NCBI GenBank assembly: GCA_001599715.1
Contig: BCHU01000006.1
Location: 124,001-188,000, forward strand
From: Phaeotremella fagi
Taxonomy: Eukaryota > Basidiomycota > Tremellomycetes > Tremellales > Phaeotremellaceae
DNA length: 64,000 nucleotides
Reading direction: 5' to 3'
Every line of letters begins with the position of its first letter. Within the stretch, counting starts at the first letter, position 1. The position numbers and the translations under genes are program-made. Under the pieces are notes generated by a model that saw only the letters and a program-made list of their open reading frames with translations, searched no databases and was not told the origin of the DNA. Of this stretch, positions 46,003-60,192 are shown in pieces.

Positions 46003-48075
46003 ATGTCCCCACCAGTCTTCACAAAAGAATTCAACCACTCTGCCTTCAAAGGTAAAGTTGAAGTACCCCTAGGTCTATTCATCAACAACGAATGGGTCGA
46101 TTCAGTCGACAAATCAGCCAAAACCATTGAGTAAGCAATAAGCACCCCCTTCATCCATCATTCACCCCAACTAACCCATCCCACCAGCATCGTCAACCCA
46201 TCAAACGGTGAACTCATCACTAAACTCCCAGAAGGTTTGCCAGCAGATATCGATCTCGCCGTCGCAGCAGCTTCAAAAGCTTTCAACTCGACTTGGGGTG
46301 AACATATGCCAGGTTTCAAACGTGGTGGTTTACTCATCAAGATCGCTGAACTCATCGAAAGAGATATCGACATTCTCGCTAGTTTAGAAGCTTTGAACAA
46401 CGGTAAAACTTTCAGTATCGCCAAGGCTTTCGATGTAAGTGGTTTAGTTTTTTTACACGTTGCTTCATCTAATCCATCTTTAGGCTACTGAAGCCGCTGC
46501 TACTTTCAGATACTACGGTGGTTGGGCTGACAAGATTCATGGTAAAACCATCGAGGTGAGTGATTCCTTTTTTTTCTTCCTTGGTGGGGCGGGTTTGGTC
46601 ATCCACCCAAGACGTACCACCATTTTCTCGCCCTTTCTTTACCCCGGATGATCATTATACCGACCACCCAATTTTTCTTTAGACTTCAGAAGCCAAATTC
46701 ACTTATACCAAACATGAACCTATTGGTGCAGTTGGTCAAATTAGTGAGTACATGCATCTGGCTTAGTCAGCCATAAAAGCTATCTTATTAACTCATTTCT
46801 TACTATAGTCCCATGGAACTTCGTATGTCAAGTCTACCGGTGTAGTCCCAGAGTCATCAGCTGATCAACCATTCTCTTAGCCCCTTCTCATGTTCGCTTG
46901 GAAGATTGCCCCGGCACTTGCTACTGGTTGCACGGTCGTTTTGAAACCATCCGAATTAACCCCACTCACCGCTATGTACATGACTAAACTTATCAAAGAA
47001 GCCGGTGTTCCAGCTGGTGTCGTGAACGTCGTCAACGGGTAGGTGGAGGGTTCACTTCTCAGGAACTCTCACCTGACATGTTTTCTAGTTACGGTCCAAC
47101 CGTTGGTAACGCCATCGCTTCCAATCCAATCCTTGACAAAGTCGCTTTCACCGGTTCCACCGCTGTCGGTAGAAAAGTCATGGAAGCCGCTTCAAAATCG
47201 AACATCAAGGTAAGTCATACTCTACTTCGGACCTATCTTTGCTGACTAAGTCCCAATCAGAACGTTACCCTCGAACTCGGTGGTAAAGGTTCCAACATCA
47301 TCTTTGAAGATGCAGAATTATCCCAAGCAGTCCGATACGCCACTCACGGTATTTTCTTCAACCACGGTCAAACCTGTGTAAGTTGTTACGTGTTCCGCCA
47401 GAATCAATGCTGATAACCACTAGTGTGCCGGTTCCCGTATCTACGTTCAACGATCCATTTACGACCAATTCGCTAAAGAATTCGCTGAATACACCAAAAC
47501 TCTCAAAGTCGGTGATCCATTCGCACCAGAGACCTACCAAGGTCCACAAGTTTCTCAAACTCAATACGACCGTATTATGAACTACGTCGAATGTGGTGTT
47601 GCTGAAGGTGCCAAGGTTATTTCCGGTGGTAAGAGACACGGTAAAGAGGGTTACTTCATTGAGCCAGTGAGTCGTTTCGTTCTGTACGGAGATCTTTTTC
47701 TGACAACACGCTTAGACAATCTTCGGTGACGTTACTGCCAACATGACAATCGTCAAGGAAGAGATCTTCGGTCCAGTCGTCGTCTTAACCGCCTTCGACA
47801 CCGAAGAAGAAGTAGTCACAGCAGCCAACGATTCCATCTACGGTCTTTCATCAGCAGTCTTCACCACCAACATCAACCGAGCTCACCGTGTCGCTTCAGC
47901 TCTTAAAGCTGGTACGATCTGGGTCAACTGTTTCAACGAACTTCACCCACAAGTCCCGTTCGGTGGTTTCAAACAATCAGGTATCGGTCGTGAATTGGGT
48001 GAATACGCTTTGGAGAATTACACTTCTGTCAAAGCTGTTCACGTTAACATTGGAGGTAAATGTGGACTCCCTTAA
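46003..48075 (+). CDS. NAD(P)+-dependent aldehyde dehydrogenase
   Basis: About nine exons from ATG 46003 to TAA 48073-48075; about 500 residues. Motifs: [14 protein letters not shown] at the start, [19 protein letters not shown] (joined across the intron at about 46815), [27 protein letters not shown], the general-base Glu in [13 protein letters not shown], and the catalytic Cys in [13 protein letters not shown], then [14 protein letters not shown] and [23 protein letters not shown]. This is the ALDH1/2-like class that oxidises acetaldehyde and other aldehydes to acids; the cytosolic form is suggested by the lack of a presequence. Many copies exist in fungi, so the exact role is uncertain. 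Convergent with RED across 260 bp. Confidence 0.95.
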
Positions 48076-48335
48076 ACGGGTAAAATCTTAAAACAATCAA
48101 ATGGCTTTTTGGTTACGTTCGTTTTCGTAGTTGGATTGATGGTATGATTGATGGATGATATTTTGTCTCGTAGTGCAATGTACGATGAATGAAGTGTTTC
48201 TGGTACGACGTGATGTACATGAGCGATTGGGATAGCACATTTATAAGCAGAGCAAAGATCAAAGTGAAATGAAGTATTGAATACGCATTTGATGATCATG
48301 ATCAAACAACTATATACATTAACCTACAATAAGAA

Positions 48336-50292
48336 TTACTTCGAATCATCCTCGTCCCCCTCCAACTTCTTAGAATAATTCATGATCATCTGATAATCTC
48401 TATTCGCCTTCATCCGTTCCCCCCTATCCCCCTTCTCCTCCTCCCCATCCCCATTCCCCTTCCCTTTCCCCTTCTTATTCTTCCTAGCCAAATCCTCTTT
48501 CCGCCTCTCATCAAATTCCCTAACAGCAGCCAAATCAACTCCTTCCTGTAAACTCAACCCATTAGCTAACCTCCAACTCTGTTTCTTAAGTTTCTTAAGT
48601 TCAGCTTCACGAGATTGGGTATCGGAAGCCAAGAAGGATTTGACGTCTGTGATGGTGCTACCGGAGAGGGGTTGGAGTTTGGTCGTTCTGGAGAGAGGGG
48701 TTTCGTCTTCGTCGGATGATTCGGGGTCTGAGAGGGGTGGTGGATAGAGGATTGGGGGTGGGGAGGGTGAGGGGGTTCTTTTGCGTTTTGGACGGGGAGG
48801 GGGTTGTTGGGTACGAGAAATTCGGTCGTCGTAATCTCGATGTCCACGATCGTAGTCTCGGTATCCTCTGTCATCTCTGTCGTATCTCCCATCTCGAGAT
48901 CTATCTCTGTAATCTCGAGATCTCTCTCGATATCTCCTATCGTCGTATCGTGATGGATAATTTCTGCTCCTGTGATAATCACGATCTCGTGATCTTGAAC
49001 GTGAGCGTGATCTAGAGTAGGACCTAGAATAGGATCTTGAATATGAACGAGGTCTCCTTTCGTATTCCCTCGACCTCGAACGTGAGCGTGAACGTGAACG
49101 TGAAAGCGAACGAGAATTTGTCGGAGACACCTCTGGTAAATCTTTCGTTTTAACATCTTCAACCTCTTTCTCGTCATCCTCATCCTCATCGTCTTCTGAG
49201 ACATCACCACCAAGTTGGTATTCACCAACCCCACCGAAGATATCCTCTTCCTCCTCGTCTTCGGGTTCAGGTTCAGGTAGAACATCAACCTCTGGTTCTG
49301 GTTCGACTTTCATCCCTTCTTCTCCTGGAATAGATTTAAGCTCGTTAACCGTAACCGTAGCCGTGGATAGAGATTTAGATCCGGGTTCCACTTTGATCTC
49401 TTCTTTTTGGGATACATCAGTATCAGGAATCTTAACTTTCTTCTTCTTTTTCTTTTTTTTGATCCCACTAGCAGCAGCCGCAGCCTCCGCCTCCGCTGTC
49501 TTCTGAGCGATAGATTTAAACTAAAAGATGGTTATGAGTACAAAGCTAATGAAGAAGGCAAATGGTACCAACCCTGTTACCCAAACCTTCATTCTTAACC
49601 TCCTTCTTCTCCTCTTTAACCTCCTTCTTTCCCATGTCATCAGCCAAAACATCTAATTCATCTTCATAATCTCCCTCCTTCTCTTTCAGTAGTTCAGCCT
49701 TTCTAGCTGCTAGTAAAGCGTAATCTAACCCTTTGACTAGGATTGAATGTTCGGCATCTCCACCTAGATAAGCTCGAGTTTCTTCTACCTGTTAACGATT
49801 TTATCTGTTAGTTTGGAAATTTTGAGAGATGATTGTGGAGACTTGCTTTATCAGCATCGTCTCCTGCTTCTTCTTTCCTTTTCTCAAATTCTTCAAGCAG
49901 TTTTTCGACCTGACTCAACATTAATAACCTTTATCTTATGGAAGTATAATGAAAACGACTCACTGGTTTGTACTCATCATCTAAACCTAATCTACGAGCT
50001 TCAGCTCTATCCTTATATTTCCCAGTTTTCTTCTGTTGATTCCTAGGTGCAAAAGTTTGTATGGGTGCAGCAGGTTTTTCATCCTTCTTGAATGATTTTT
50101 CGTAACTACAATTGGTCTTTATATCAGAACATGTCCGTCTGTGGAAGAAAACAATTTAAATCTTCGACCTCACCTTTCCTTCGATTTGTTACCACCTGCC
50201 CAACCTCTTTTTGGTGCTGGTGCACCTAAGGTTCTTGAGGGACCTCCTGGTCTTGGAGCTGAGAGGAGTGATCTGAATGCTTCTTGATCCAT
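48336..50292 (-). CDS. RED/IK-like splicing factor
   Basis: Minus-strand gene from ATG 50292 to TAA 48336; about five exons, the last and largest about 48336-49520. The start is MDQEAFRSLLSAPRPGGPS. The RED N-terminal domain is visible after splicing: KYKDRAEARRLGLDDEYKPV, then ETRAYLGGDAEHSILVKGLDYALLAARKAE. The middle is Lys- and acidic-rich, the C-terminal half a strong Arg-Ser/Arg-Asp/Arg-Tyr region (48780-49150), and the end SWRLANGLSLQEGVDLAAVREFDERRKEDLARK (not quoted in full) is typical of the RED C-terminal domain. RED (IK) works with Smu1 in the spliceosomal B complex. It is a second splicing factor in this window, with the HCNGP-like gene at 40.5 kb. Divergent from the Ugo1-like gene across 204 bp. 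Confidence 0.82.
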
Positions 50293-50496
50293 TGGTGGTG
50301 GTTGGTTGTTGAAGTTAGAGATACAATTGACTTAAATGATCCCTTTACTTATATTACTTACCTTGTTACTGCCGACGTGATTGGTCTTGTTGTTGCTTTG
50401 TCTCATGGTGGCAAGACTTTTCGAGATACATTCTTTTATCTACATCTACTTCTAAATAGATCCTAATACTAAGATCATTTAAACCCCCAACTCACG

Positions 50497-52169
50497 ATGG
50501 CTTCATCAAGTACACGTCCAAACTCAGTTAGAGGTTTATACAGTGAGTCCCTCCCTCAAACCCCAAAGAAAAAAGAAACTAACAAAACAGCAGCACCCCC
50601 AGCAGAAGAATGGGTTTTTCTCCCACCAACAGTGAACCCCCCTACCAAACCTACAACCCAAGTCCCACCCACCCCGACCCATCTACCAACCCCGTTCTCA
50701 TTAGATGACGATGAATCGTACAACAGTACTGATTTGGGGATGTACGGACCATTGCAATTGTTCGCTGCTGAATATTTCACTACGGCTTTGGGGATGCCAT
50801 TCGAAGTTGGGAAAACTCTGTTACAGGTTGAATATCGACCTCGTAAGCGGTTCGTTAAGGTTGATGAAATCGAGGAGGAGGGGGGAAGGGATTGGGGTGC
50901 TGAAGAGGATACGGTAGGTGTTTGTCCTTGACCCTTTGTTCTTGTTACACGTTTAAATTCGGTGTTGTTGCTAATTCATATATTCTTATAGCTCAGTAAT
51001 CCTGAAGAAGCTGAGGTCTATTTCACCGATAGATTAGCTACTACATCTGGATCTTTCGTACCTCCTCCGACTGAAATTACCGCCCTCGATGAATCAGGAT
51101 ATCTACCTGATCGTAAGTTACTTCACTTTAAACGGATATTTTTGCTAACGTCCTACTCCCAGTCAACCCATCGTATCTTCTTAAAGATGATATAAGCATC
51201 TCAAGAGGTAACGGTGTATGGGGTATGATTCGACGAATTCGTTACACCCCAACAGAGGGATTACCTGGACTCTGGAAAACTCAAATCATCTCAACCGTGC
51301 ATTCACTGTTAACCAACACCCTCCAACCTCAACTTCATACACTGTTGAAAATCCTCATTCAACCAAAAGAACTCATTCAAAATCCAGATATCCCTTTGAC
51401 AGCTATGATCAACCCTCTTTTCCCCTTATCGATCCAAGTGACATCCCACTTGATCACCCATCTCCTCCTCTCACCGTTAGAACTCATCAGAACGAGATTA
51501 ATCGTGTTACCCTCATCAGATCGTAAAACACCTTCGTCAATCGCGTTATTCAGAGAAACTATCGATAAAGAAGGTGGATTCCAATCAATCTATTTCAATT
51601 CGAATCTCTTGATTCCAGCTGTTTTGGAACACACTCTAAGACCATTGATCACTCTCTCCATCCCGTTATTCCTGGAAAGGGGATTAGGTATCTCACCAGA
51701 TATCTCACCAATCACTTATTCATTATGTGACCTTTCATGCGGTCTAGCAAGTTTAGTTATCATTTTACCTATAGAAACTATACGTAAAAGATTGCAATTA
51801 CAGAATCGATCTTCAACACGATCAATCGTTAATGGGGGTGATAAATCACATTTAAAGAGTATAGTCAGGTTACGAGAGAACGATTATGTTGGTGTTGTCG
51901 AGGGTATTTGGAGAATCATCACTGAAGAAACTGGGGTACCGAGAAAGAAGAATATGAAGGAAAGTGATGAAGGTGGAGTTTTCGCAGGGGTCAGACAATT
52001 GTATCGGGGTGTAAGTTGTGGTTCTTCTCAATTCTCGAGCAATATGGTTAACTGATTCATTCTTTAGTTCGGGATGGCTGCTACTGCCCACATGACAGTT
52101 TTCGGTTTAGGTCTAGTCAGTGCTGGATTAGGAGGGAGAGGATTTGATGGAGGTTGGAAGGAGATTTAA
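50497..52169 (+). CDS. UGO1: Ugo1 / SLC25A46-like mitochondrial outer-membrane protein
   Basis: About four exons from ATG 50497 to TAA 52167-52169; about 500 residues. The N-terminus is disordered Pro/Thr-rich (residues 1-70). The carrier-like repeats are degenerate: LQLFAAEYFTTALGMPFEVGKTLLQVEYRP, later HLITHLLLSPLELIRTRLIVLP, and SLVIILPIETIRKRLQLQ. Those P-x-E-x-x-(K/R) remnants show an SLC25 ancestry with weak transport signatures. This pattern with a long N-terminus and a charged insert is that of Ugo1 in fungi and SLC25A46 in animals, outer-membrane proteins that help mitochondrial fusion by linking Fzo1 and Mgm1. Its neighbour on the other side is a conventional SLC25 carrier, convergent, and Gem1 is 5 kb away. 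The call is family-level; direct Ugo1 orthology is likely but not certain. Confidence 0.75.
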
Positions 52170-52351
52170 TGTGAGAAGGGATTATGGATTTTTTGGCGAT
52201 GGCAATGAATAAACTCCCCTGTTTGCTTTGTTGTATATTAAAATGATTAGATCTTGTTTGATTTCATCGTTATGGGTTATACGATCTATACAAAAAATTC
52301 CCTTTTGTCTATGGTGTTTATCCAGCCGCCTTGTTCCGTTCCAGGTATTGG

Positions 52352-53686
52352 TTACAAGAGATTATGGTCGACTATATAATCTGGAGCACGAAGTCAGTTA
52401 TCGATTTGAGGTGGTATGACTCACCTCTGGTCATTTCGAACGCGACAAAGGTGGAGGCCGCAGCGGGTACAGCACGTATCAAAGAAGGTGTTATACCTCT
52501 AAACAAAGCTGGTCTACGAAAAGAAAAATCAATCAATGACATCCCCCTGGTAAGAAGATAAACCACTTACACCCCACCCTCTTGAACGATAAGTTTCAAT
52601 TCACGGAACACATAACCACCAGTGAAGAATCCATGGGAAACAGGAGGAGTTTTACTCAATTGAACACGAGATTTGACTACGTCTAATGGATAACAGGCTA
52701 ACCAGTAGGAGATACCGCCCATACCTCCTGATGCAAGTAGCGCGTAGACTGGTAATGGATCCGGAGAGAATTTCTTGGTAAGATATCTTTTAGTGGTTTC
52801 GAAACCTGTTCCCCGGAAGTCAGTCATGGTATCTAAATGATTGATTGATCAACTTGCCTGCGTAAAATCCTGCATAGGCTGGAATTTCTCTTAGAACAGT
52901 TACCTACGATACATATTCAGTTTCCAATCTCGAAGATAGGAAAAATGACTCACCCAATACCCTCTCATTATACCTTTCCTAAAACCCCATTCTTTCCACA
53001 TGTCACCTACCACCCCCGATAATTTTTTATCACCTTTACCACCGTATTGACCTTGCATACGAATTTTAAACATTTCTACCTATATCCCAGAAGAATCCTA
53101 TCAATTTCATTTTCAAACATGCTTATGCTTGGTAGGAGACTCACAGGAGAAGCTAGAACTGCGTTCACTGCACCTGCTATACCGCCCGCTAGTGCGATCT
53201 GGGGGATCGTGAGATCAGGATAAGGAGAGACTATCCTTCGTGCTGTCCCGTAGGCTGTGAATAACAGCGAGTTGACAGCGGCGATACCGATTAATGGTGA
53301 GGCCTATTTTTCTTTTCTTAGTATGGGGTCTGGGTGGTGGGTGGGACATACCATTCCTTTATACAACGCTAGGAAACCTTCATTACGGATTGTTTTTTGT
53401 AAGATATCTATAGTGTTTTTATATTGTCCTCGAGGAGCTGTTTGGGCTCTCTAGAAGTAACGTAGAACTGTTAGTTGAGTTTTTGGTTTATGAGGACGTG
53501 AAATACCGTTTTTAAAGTATCTAAAGGCTATTATGGGAGTGTATTGATTAGTTTTCATACGACCAACTAGTTTTTGATGGGACTTACTTGACCAACGAGA
53601 ACTTGTGCTGCACCTCCAACACTCCCACTTATGAGTTCGATCGCTACGTTATTCCTACTTGGAGGTGTTGATGTGGCTTCACTCAT
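52352..53686 (-). CDS. Mitochondrial carrier (SLC25) protein
   Basis: Minus-strand gene with about eight short exons from ATG 53686 to TAA 52354-52352. The start is MSEATSTPPSRNNVAIELISG. The three carrier repeats each carry the signature P-x-(D/E)-x-x-(K/R): QPLDTLKTRAQ (joined across an intron), SPVEMFKIRMQ and YPLDVVKSRVQ. The glycine-rich GG-x-x-G and the odd-helix ALYKGM and ALFRGITPS motifs are present. Length about 300 residues, as for the family. Best general resemblance is to the basic-amino-acid/carnitine branch (Ort1/Crc1/Ymc-like), but contact-point residues were not checked. Located in the inner membrane, antiporting a metabolite; the substrate is undetermined. The C-terminal exon is tiny (VDHNLL), and its acceptor is the only one that keeps the frame open to a stop. 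Convergent with the Ugo1-like gene (182 bp). Confidence 0.85.
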
Positions 53687-54559
53687 ATTTTTATGTCTAT
53701 AAATATATGATTGGTGACGTTATCAAGAGTAGGTTCGTCGCTATCCAGAGTGTCTTGCTCGCTATCAAAAGCTTGTTACTCGTCGCGTAATATTAATTCC
53801 ACATGTCGTTTGACGGAGATTAAGGGATCTCCATTGTGGCGATCATTTTTGGGCATGTGAGAGGGCAAAGGTAGGCTTTTAGAAGATGGTATGTGTATGG
53901 AATGGACATGTTTGTCCTGGCTGAATGAAGTCTATCCTCCCAGTTGAAGTCTGTAATATCAAGGAATATCTATAAACAACGATGCATAAGCATGAAAAGA
54001 AAATGGGTCACGCGACGCCCAAAATTCCTCTTCAATTACTTCCCAAATAGCCATGGAAGCAAGTGAAACAATAACAGATAAGTGTTCATGACATCCCTCG
54101 TCATATCACCACTCAAACCTATCCACCTAGCCACCTCACCACCGCCTAAACCACTGTCGACCCCCACCAAATGATCAACCAATGAATTGCTATCCCTCGG
54201 CACTGAGCATTCAAAGTTCATGCCGAAAATCTGGTTTCACCGGCTTCGGATGGATTATTTGACCTTTGACCTTTTGTATTTTTGTTTTTACGCCCTGAAT
54301 TTGGGTTTCTTGACCAGGTAGGGAGGTGGGGAGGAGGCTTTTGAGTCGAGAGGGTTATATCTAAGCATAGATCTTTGTTCTTTCTTGCTTACCTATTTTA
54401 CTCTATAGTTCTTTGTACTTCGTATCTTATTTGTGCATAGACCATACCATTCACAGTAGTTTATAGTGGTATTTTGGCAGATCAAATTGGTATCCTATAT
54501 TTTCGGAAATTCGAACGCCGTTATATCTATGTGGAATATCCAAAAGACCTACCCACACA
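53687..54559. promoter_or_regulatory. Divergent promoter region between carrier and DHA1 transporter
   Basis: 873 bp with no supported gene. The small minus-strand ORF near 54036-54221 has no family features. Poly-pyrimidine and TATA-like stretches lie at about 54370-54540 before the transporter. Confidence 0.45.
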
Positions 54560-56666
54560 ATGATTGAAAACACCGAATCCATCTTACCCACCCACACTCC
54601 TACGCATTCACGACCCCCATCTCCAATTTCAGAGCATCACACGAATTTAATTACCTCACTAGGCCGGGCCCTAAGTCGTTCGAACCCAATCAGGATGTCC
54701 ACGACTTCATCAGAAGATTCCCAGCAAGACGTGATAACAGCTGTCAACACCCCATTCTCTCATACACCTTCCCAATCGAAATCCTATCTCGCTTTACATG
54801 CTTTATCTGAGAAAAAGGATTTAGATTCACCTGCTGAAGAGATTATGAGGGAGGAGGAGGAACGACGTTGGATAGCTGCCAATGGGGAGAGGAAGGAGGG
54901 TTTTCTGGAGGTAAAAAAAGTTGTGGATTTGGGCAATGGACCGGAAGAAGTTATTATGATTGATTGGAGAAAAGGTGATCCGGAGGTAAGCCTTTTTTAA
55001 CACAATTATCAGAATTTTATTGACGATTATTTAGAACCCCTTCAATTGGTCAAAAAGAAGGAAATGGATTATTGTCGCTACCACAATGCCTATTACCGCT
55101 TTGACAGCTGCTAACGCTACTTCTACGGCTGTTATGGCTACCTGGGGTCCAGAATGGTTTAATTGCTCCAGAGAACAGTATATCGCTAGTTTGACTTCGT
55201 ACATGATCAGTATCGCTATTACTCCGTTGGCTTTGGCGCCTCTCTCTGAAGTCGTGAGTGGTTTCATAATTGTTCGACAGCATGCTGATAAAACACCAAC
55301 CAGTTCGGTCGGAATTGGATCTACCAAATCACGTCTATAATGTAAGTCAATCGACTGCACTACAATCTAACACCTATCCAGCAACGCCTTTTTATTCTTA
55401 CCCCAATCACTTTCTCGAAACTACAGTGGTCTAATGGCAGCAAGGTGGTTCCAAGGAATGGTGGCTTCAGTCGGAAATTCAATGGTTGGTGGTACAGTGG
55501 CCGATCTCTTCGACGCCAACGATCGTGGATTAGCAATGAACGTGTTCTCATTTTTCATCTTCAGTGGTCAAGCCTTGGGTTCATGTGGTACAGCCTGGAT
55601 AGGGATGAATTACGGTATACAATGGTGTTACGGAGCTCAAGGAATCGCTGCTGCTTTATCTATGTTTGCGAATTTTGTGTTTTTGAGAGAAACTAGGGGT
55701 GATGTTCTGTTATCGTGGAAAGCTAAGCAGTTGACTAAATCGACTGGAAGGAAACATTTATGTGCTAGTGATTTACAGAGACAGGGGATTGTTGATTTGG
55801 TCAAGGTCTCGGTGGTTAGACCTTTACGTGGGTGGTGGTTCCATGATTTTTTACTGATGTTTTAGATTATCTCGCTACGGAACCAATTGTCACTGCTTTA
55901 TCTACTTGGATAGGTTTCGCTTGGTCTTGTATTTTCTTATCAGGAACTTCAACATTGTTAGTGTTCGCAGGATACGGTTTCAATATCGGTCAACAAGGAT
56001 CTGTTACAACGTAAGCACACCCCGTTGCGTCTGCTAACACCTCACAGTGCCGTTGGGATAGGTGGAGTCCTAGGATTCATCTCGAATTATCATCAAGAAC
56101 ATCTTTATCACAAAGCAATGAAAAAATCACCCACTGGAAGAGCAGCGCCTGAAGTCAGATTATATTGGGCGGCATACGGTGGATTGATGTTCCCTATCTC
56201 AATGTATATCTTCGCTTGGACTGGTCAACCACAATTTCATTGGGCCATCCCGGCTGTCATGTTGGTCATTGCGAATTGGGGGATTTATTGCATGTATTCT
56301 GGACTCTTGTAGGTGACGCTTTCTTGGTATTTAGTGGAGCTGACGAAAGGATCAGCAATTATCTCGCTGACGCTTATGAAACTTATTCATCGTCTGCTCA
56401 AGCGGCTCAATCGTTCGTTAGGAATGTGATTTCTGGAATCGCACCATTGTTCGGTCATCAATTGGTACGTCCACATCGTTGCAAGACGATTCGCCTACTA
56501 ACAAAGAGACGTTACTTAGTACGAAGCCATGGGATATCCAGAAGCATCGACTTTCTTAGCTAGTGTGGCTCTAGTTTTGAGTGCTGCACCTATCTTGTTA
56601 ATCATTTATGGTAGTCGTTTACGTGCAAAGAGTAAAGTTGCTAGTGCTCTTGCACAGAGTAGTTAG
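54560..56666 (+). CDS. MFS multidrug-type transporter (DHA1 family)
   Basis: Multi-exon gene from ATG 54560 to TAG 56664-56666. A long hydrophilic N-terminus (about 140 residues, Ser/Pro-rich then acidic) ends in the family hallmark DWRKGDPENPFNWSKRRKW (joined). TM segments follow: IVATTMPITALTAANATSTAVM, MISIAITPLALAPLSEV, then FGRNW (the motif A region, loop 2-3, after an intron), and RWFQGMVASVGNSMVGGTVADLF in TM4-5. The C-terminal set includes YHQEHLYHKAMKKSPTGRAAPEVRLYWAAYGG and GISPLFG-like RNVISGIAPLFGHQLYEAMGYP. This is the 12-TM DHA1 drug:H+ antiporter type of fungi (Flr1/Tpo-related), exporting polyamines, drugs or other small molecules at the plasma membrane. The substrate is unknown. 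About 600 residues. Confidence 0.82.
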
Positions 56667-57039
56667 GTAGCATCCATGGTTATCATCTAGATTGTATCTC
56701 ATGCATGCATATATACATTAAGATACGTATCCTATACTATGCCTCGAATCCCTTATTTACTCCCCCCATTTGATTCTCGGAGAAGGTGTTCGCGTTCAAC
56801 GGCAGAGAAGGAAAGATTTCAAAAAAAACAACAATTTCAATACCATTCTTATCTCTTCTAATTCTTCCATTCCGTCTCAAGTCTCGCTGTAATACTACCG
56901 AGGAGGGCTTTATCGAACACCTCAACTTCTGGAGATCACTTACATCTAATACAACTCAAAAAATAACCTACTCATAACCACTATTAAACGTCGGTTGAAA
57001 TCGAAATAATCTTTTAGGAGTAGGAAGGAGTTTTCCGGT
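56667..57039. other. Intergenic region
   Basis: 3' flank of the DHA1 transporter and promoter of GEM1. TGCATGCATATATACAT lies near 56702. Nothing else notable. Confidence 0.45.
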
Positions 57040-59613
<2,574 letters not shown>

Positions 59614-60192
59614 GTAGGTAGCTTTCATGTTGTAGACATCTCTCGATTGGCTTTTTTTTTATAGTTCATAGCATTTATCTTTCTTCTGAAATGATCATTT
59701 ACGCACCACTTTCACTTACAACAGGCTGGCCTTGTGGCCAGCAGGGGTTGAGTGCTGCTGTTCGCTTTGAATCAATTTTCAGATCCCAGTCAATCTTCAC
59801 TACTTACTGTGTGTACTCGAACAGATGCGTTCAGGAACGAGGCAGGTGTGAAGCGCCTCGTAGTCGAATTCGTGGCTTTGTCGAAGAGATTTGAGGTGGC
59901 AAAACGGTCAACCTTGTAAAGGCATGTGCTTGACGACTCTCTATATGTGTGTTCATGACACTGCTACTTCAAGGTACTTCGTACAAAGCGGTCGTCAGAT
60001 GTGGAAGAATACCCTTCTTCAGTATTATTATCCTGGCTTTGTTAAGCCCGAACGATAACGTGCAGATAAAGTTCCAAACCTGAACTTGCATCGATTACAT
60101 TCTTTACTACAATCAAACCACAGCAAGATAACCACGACCATTTCCCTCAATCCCACTCCCTTTGATTCTCCTCTGGACTCGTGACAGTTGAA
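59614..60192. other. Convergent intergenic region with a perfect hairpin
   Basis: 579 bp between the stops of GEM1 and the orphan gene. Contains the perfect stem-loop described separately and a T-rich run at 59650-59660. No ORF of interest. Confidence 0.45.
59725..59742. terminator. Perfect stem-loop GCTGGCC-TTGT-GGCCAGC
   Basis: A 7-bp perfect GC-rich stem with a 4-nt loop, 112 bp past the GEM1 stop. In a fungus it is more likely an RNA structure or a protein-binding palindrome in the 3' UTR than a bacterial-type terminator; the type label is nominal. Confidence 0.35.

Noticed and set aside
48566..49288. 240-residue minus-strand ORF in RED
   Set aside because: Alternate frame of the RS-rich region; the RED frame has the family N- and C-terminal blocks.
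54661..54690. tRNA-like T-loop motif GGGTTCGAAC on the minus strand
   Set aside because: Lies inside the first exon of the DHA1 transporter; no matching D-arm, anticodon arm or acceptor stem nearby.
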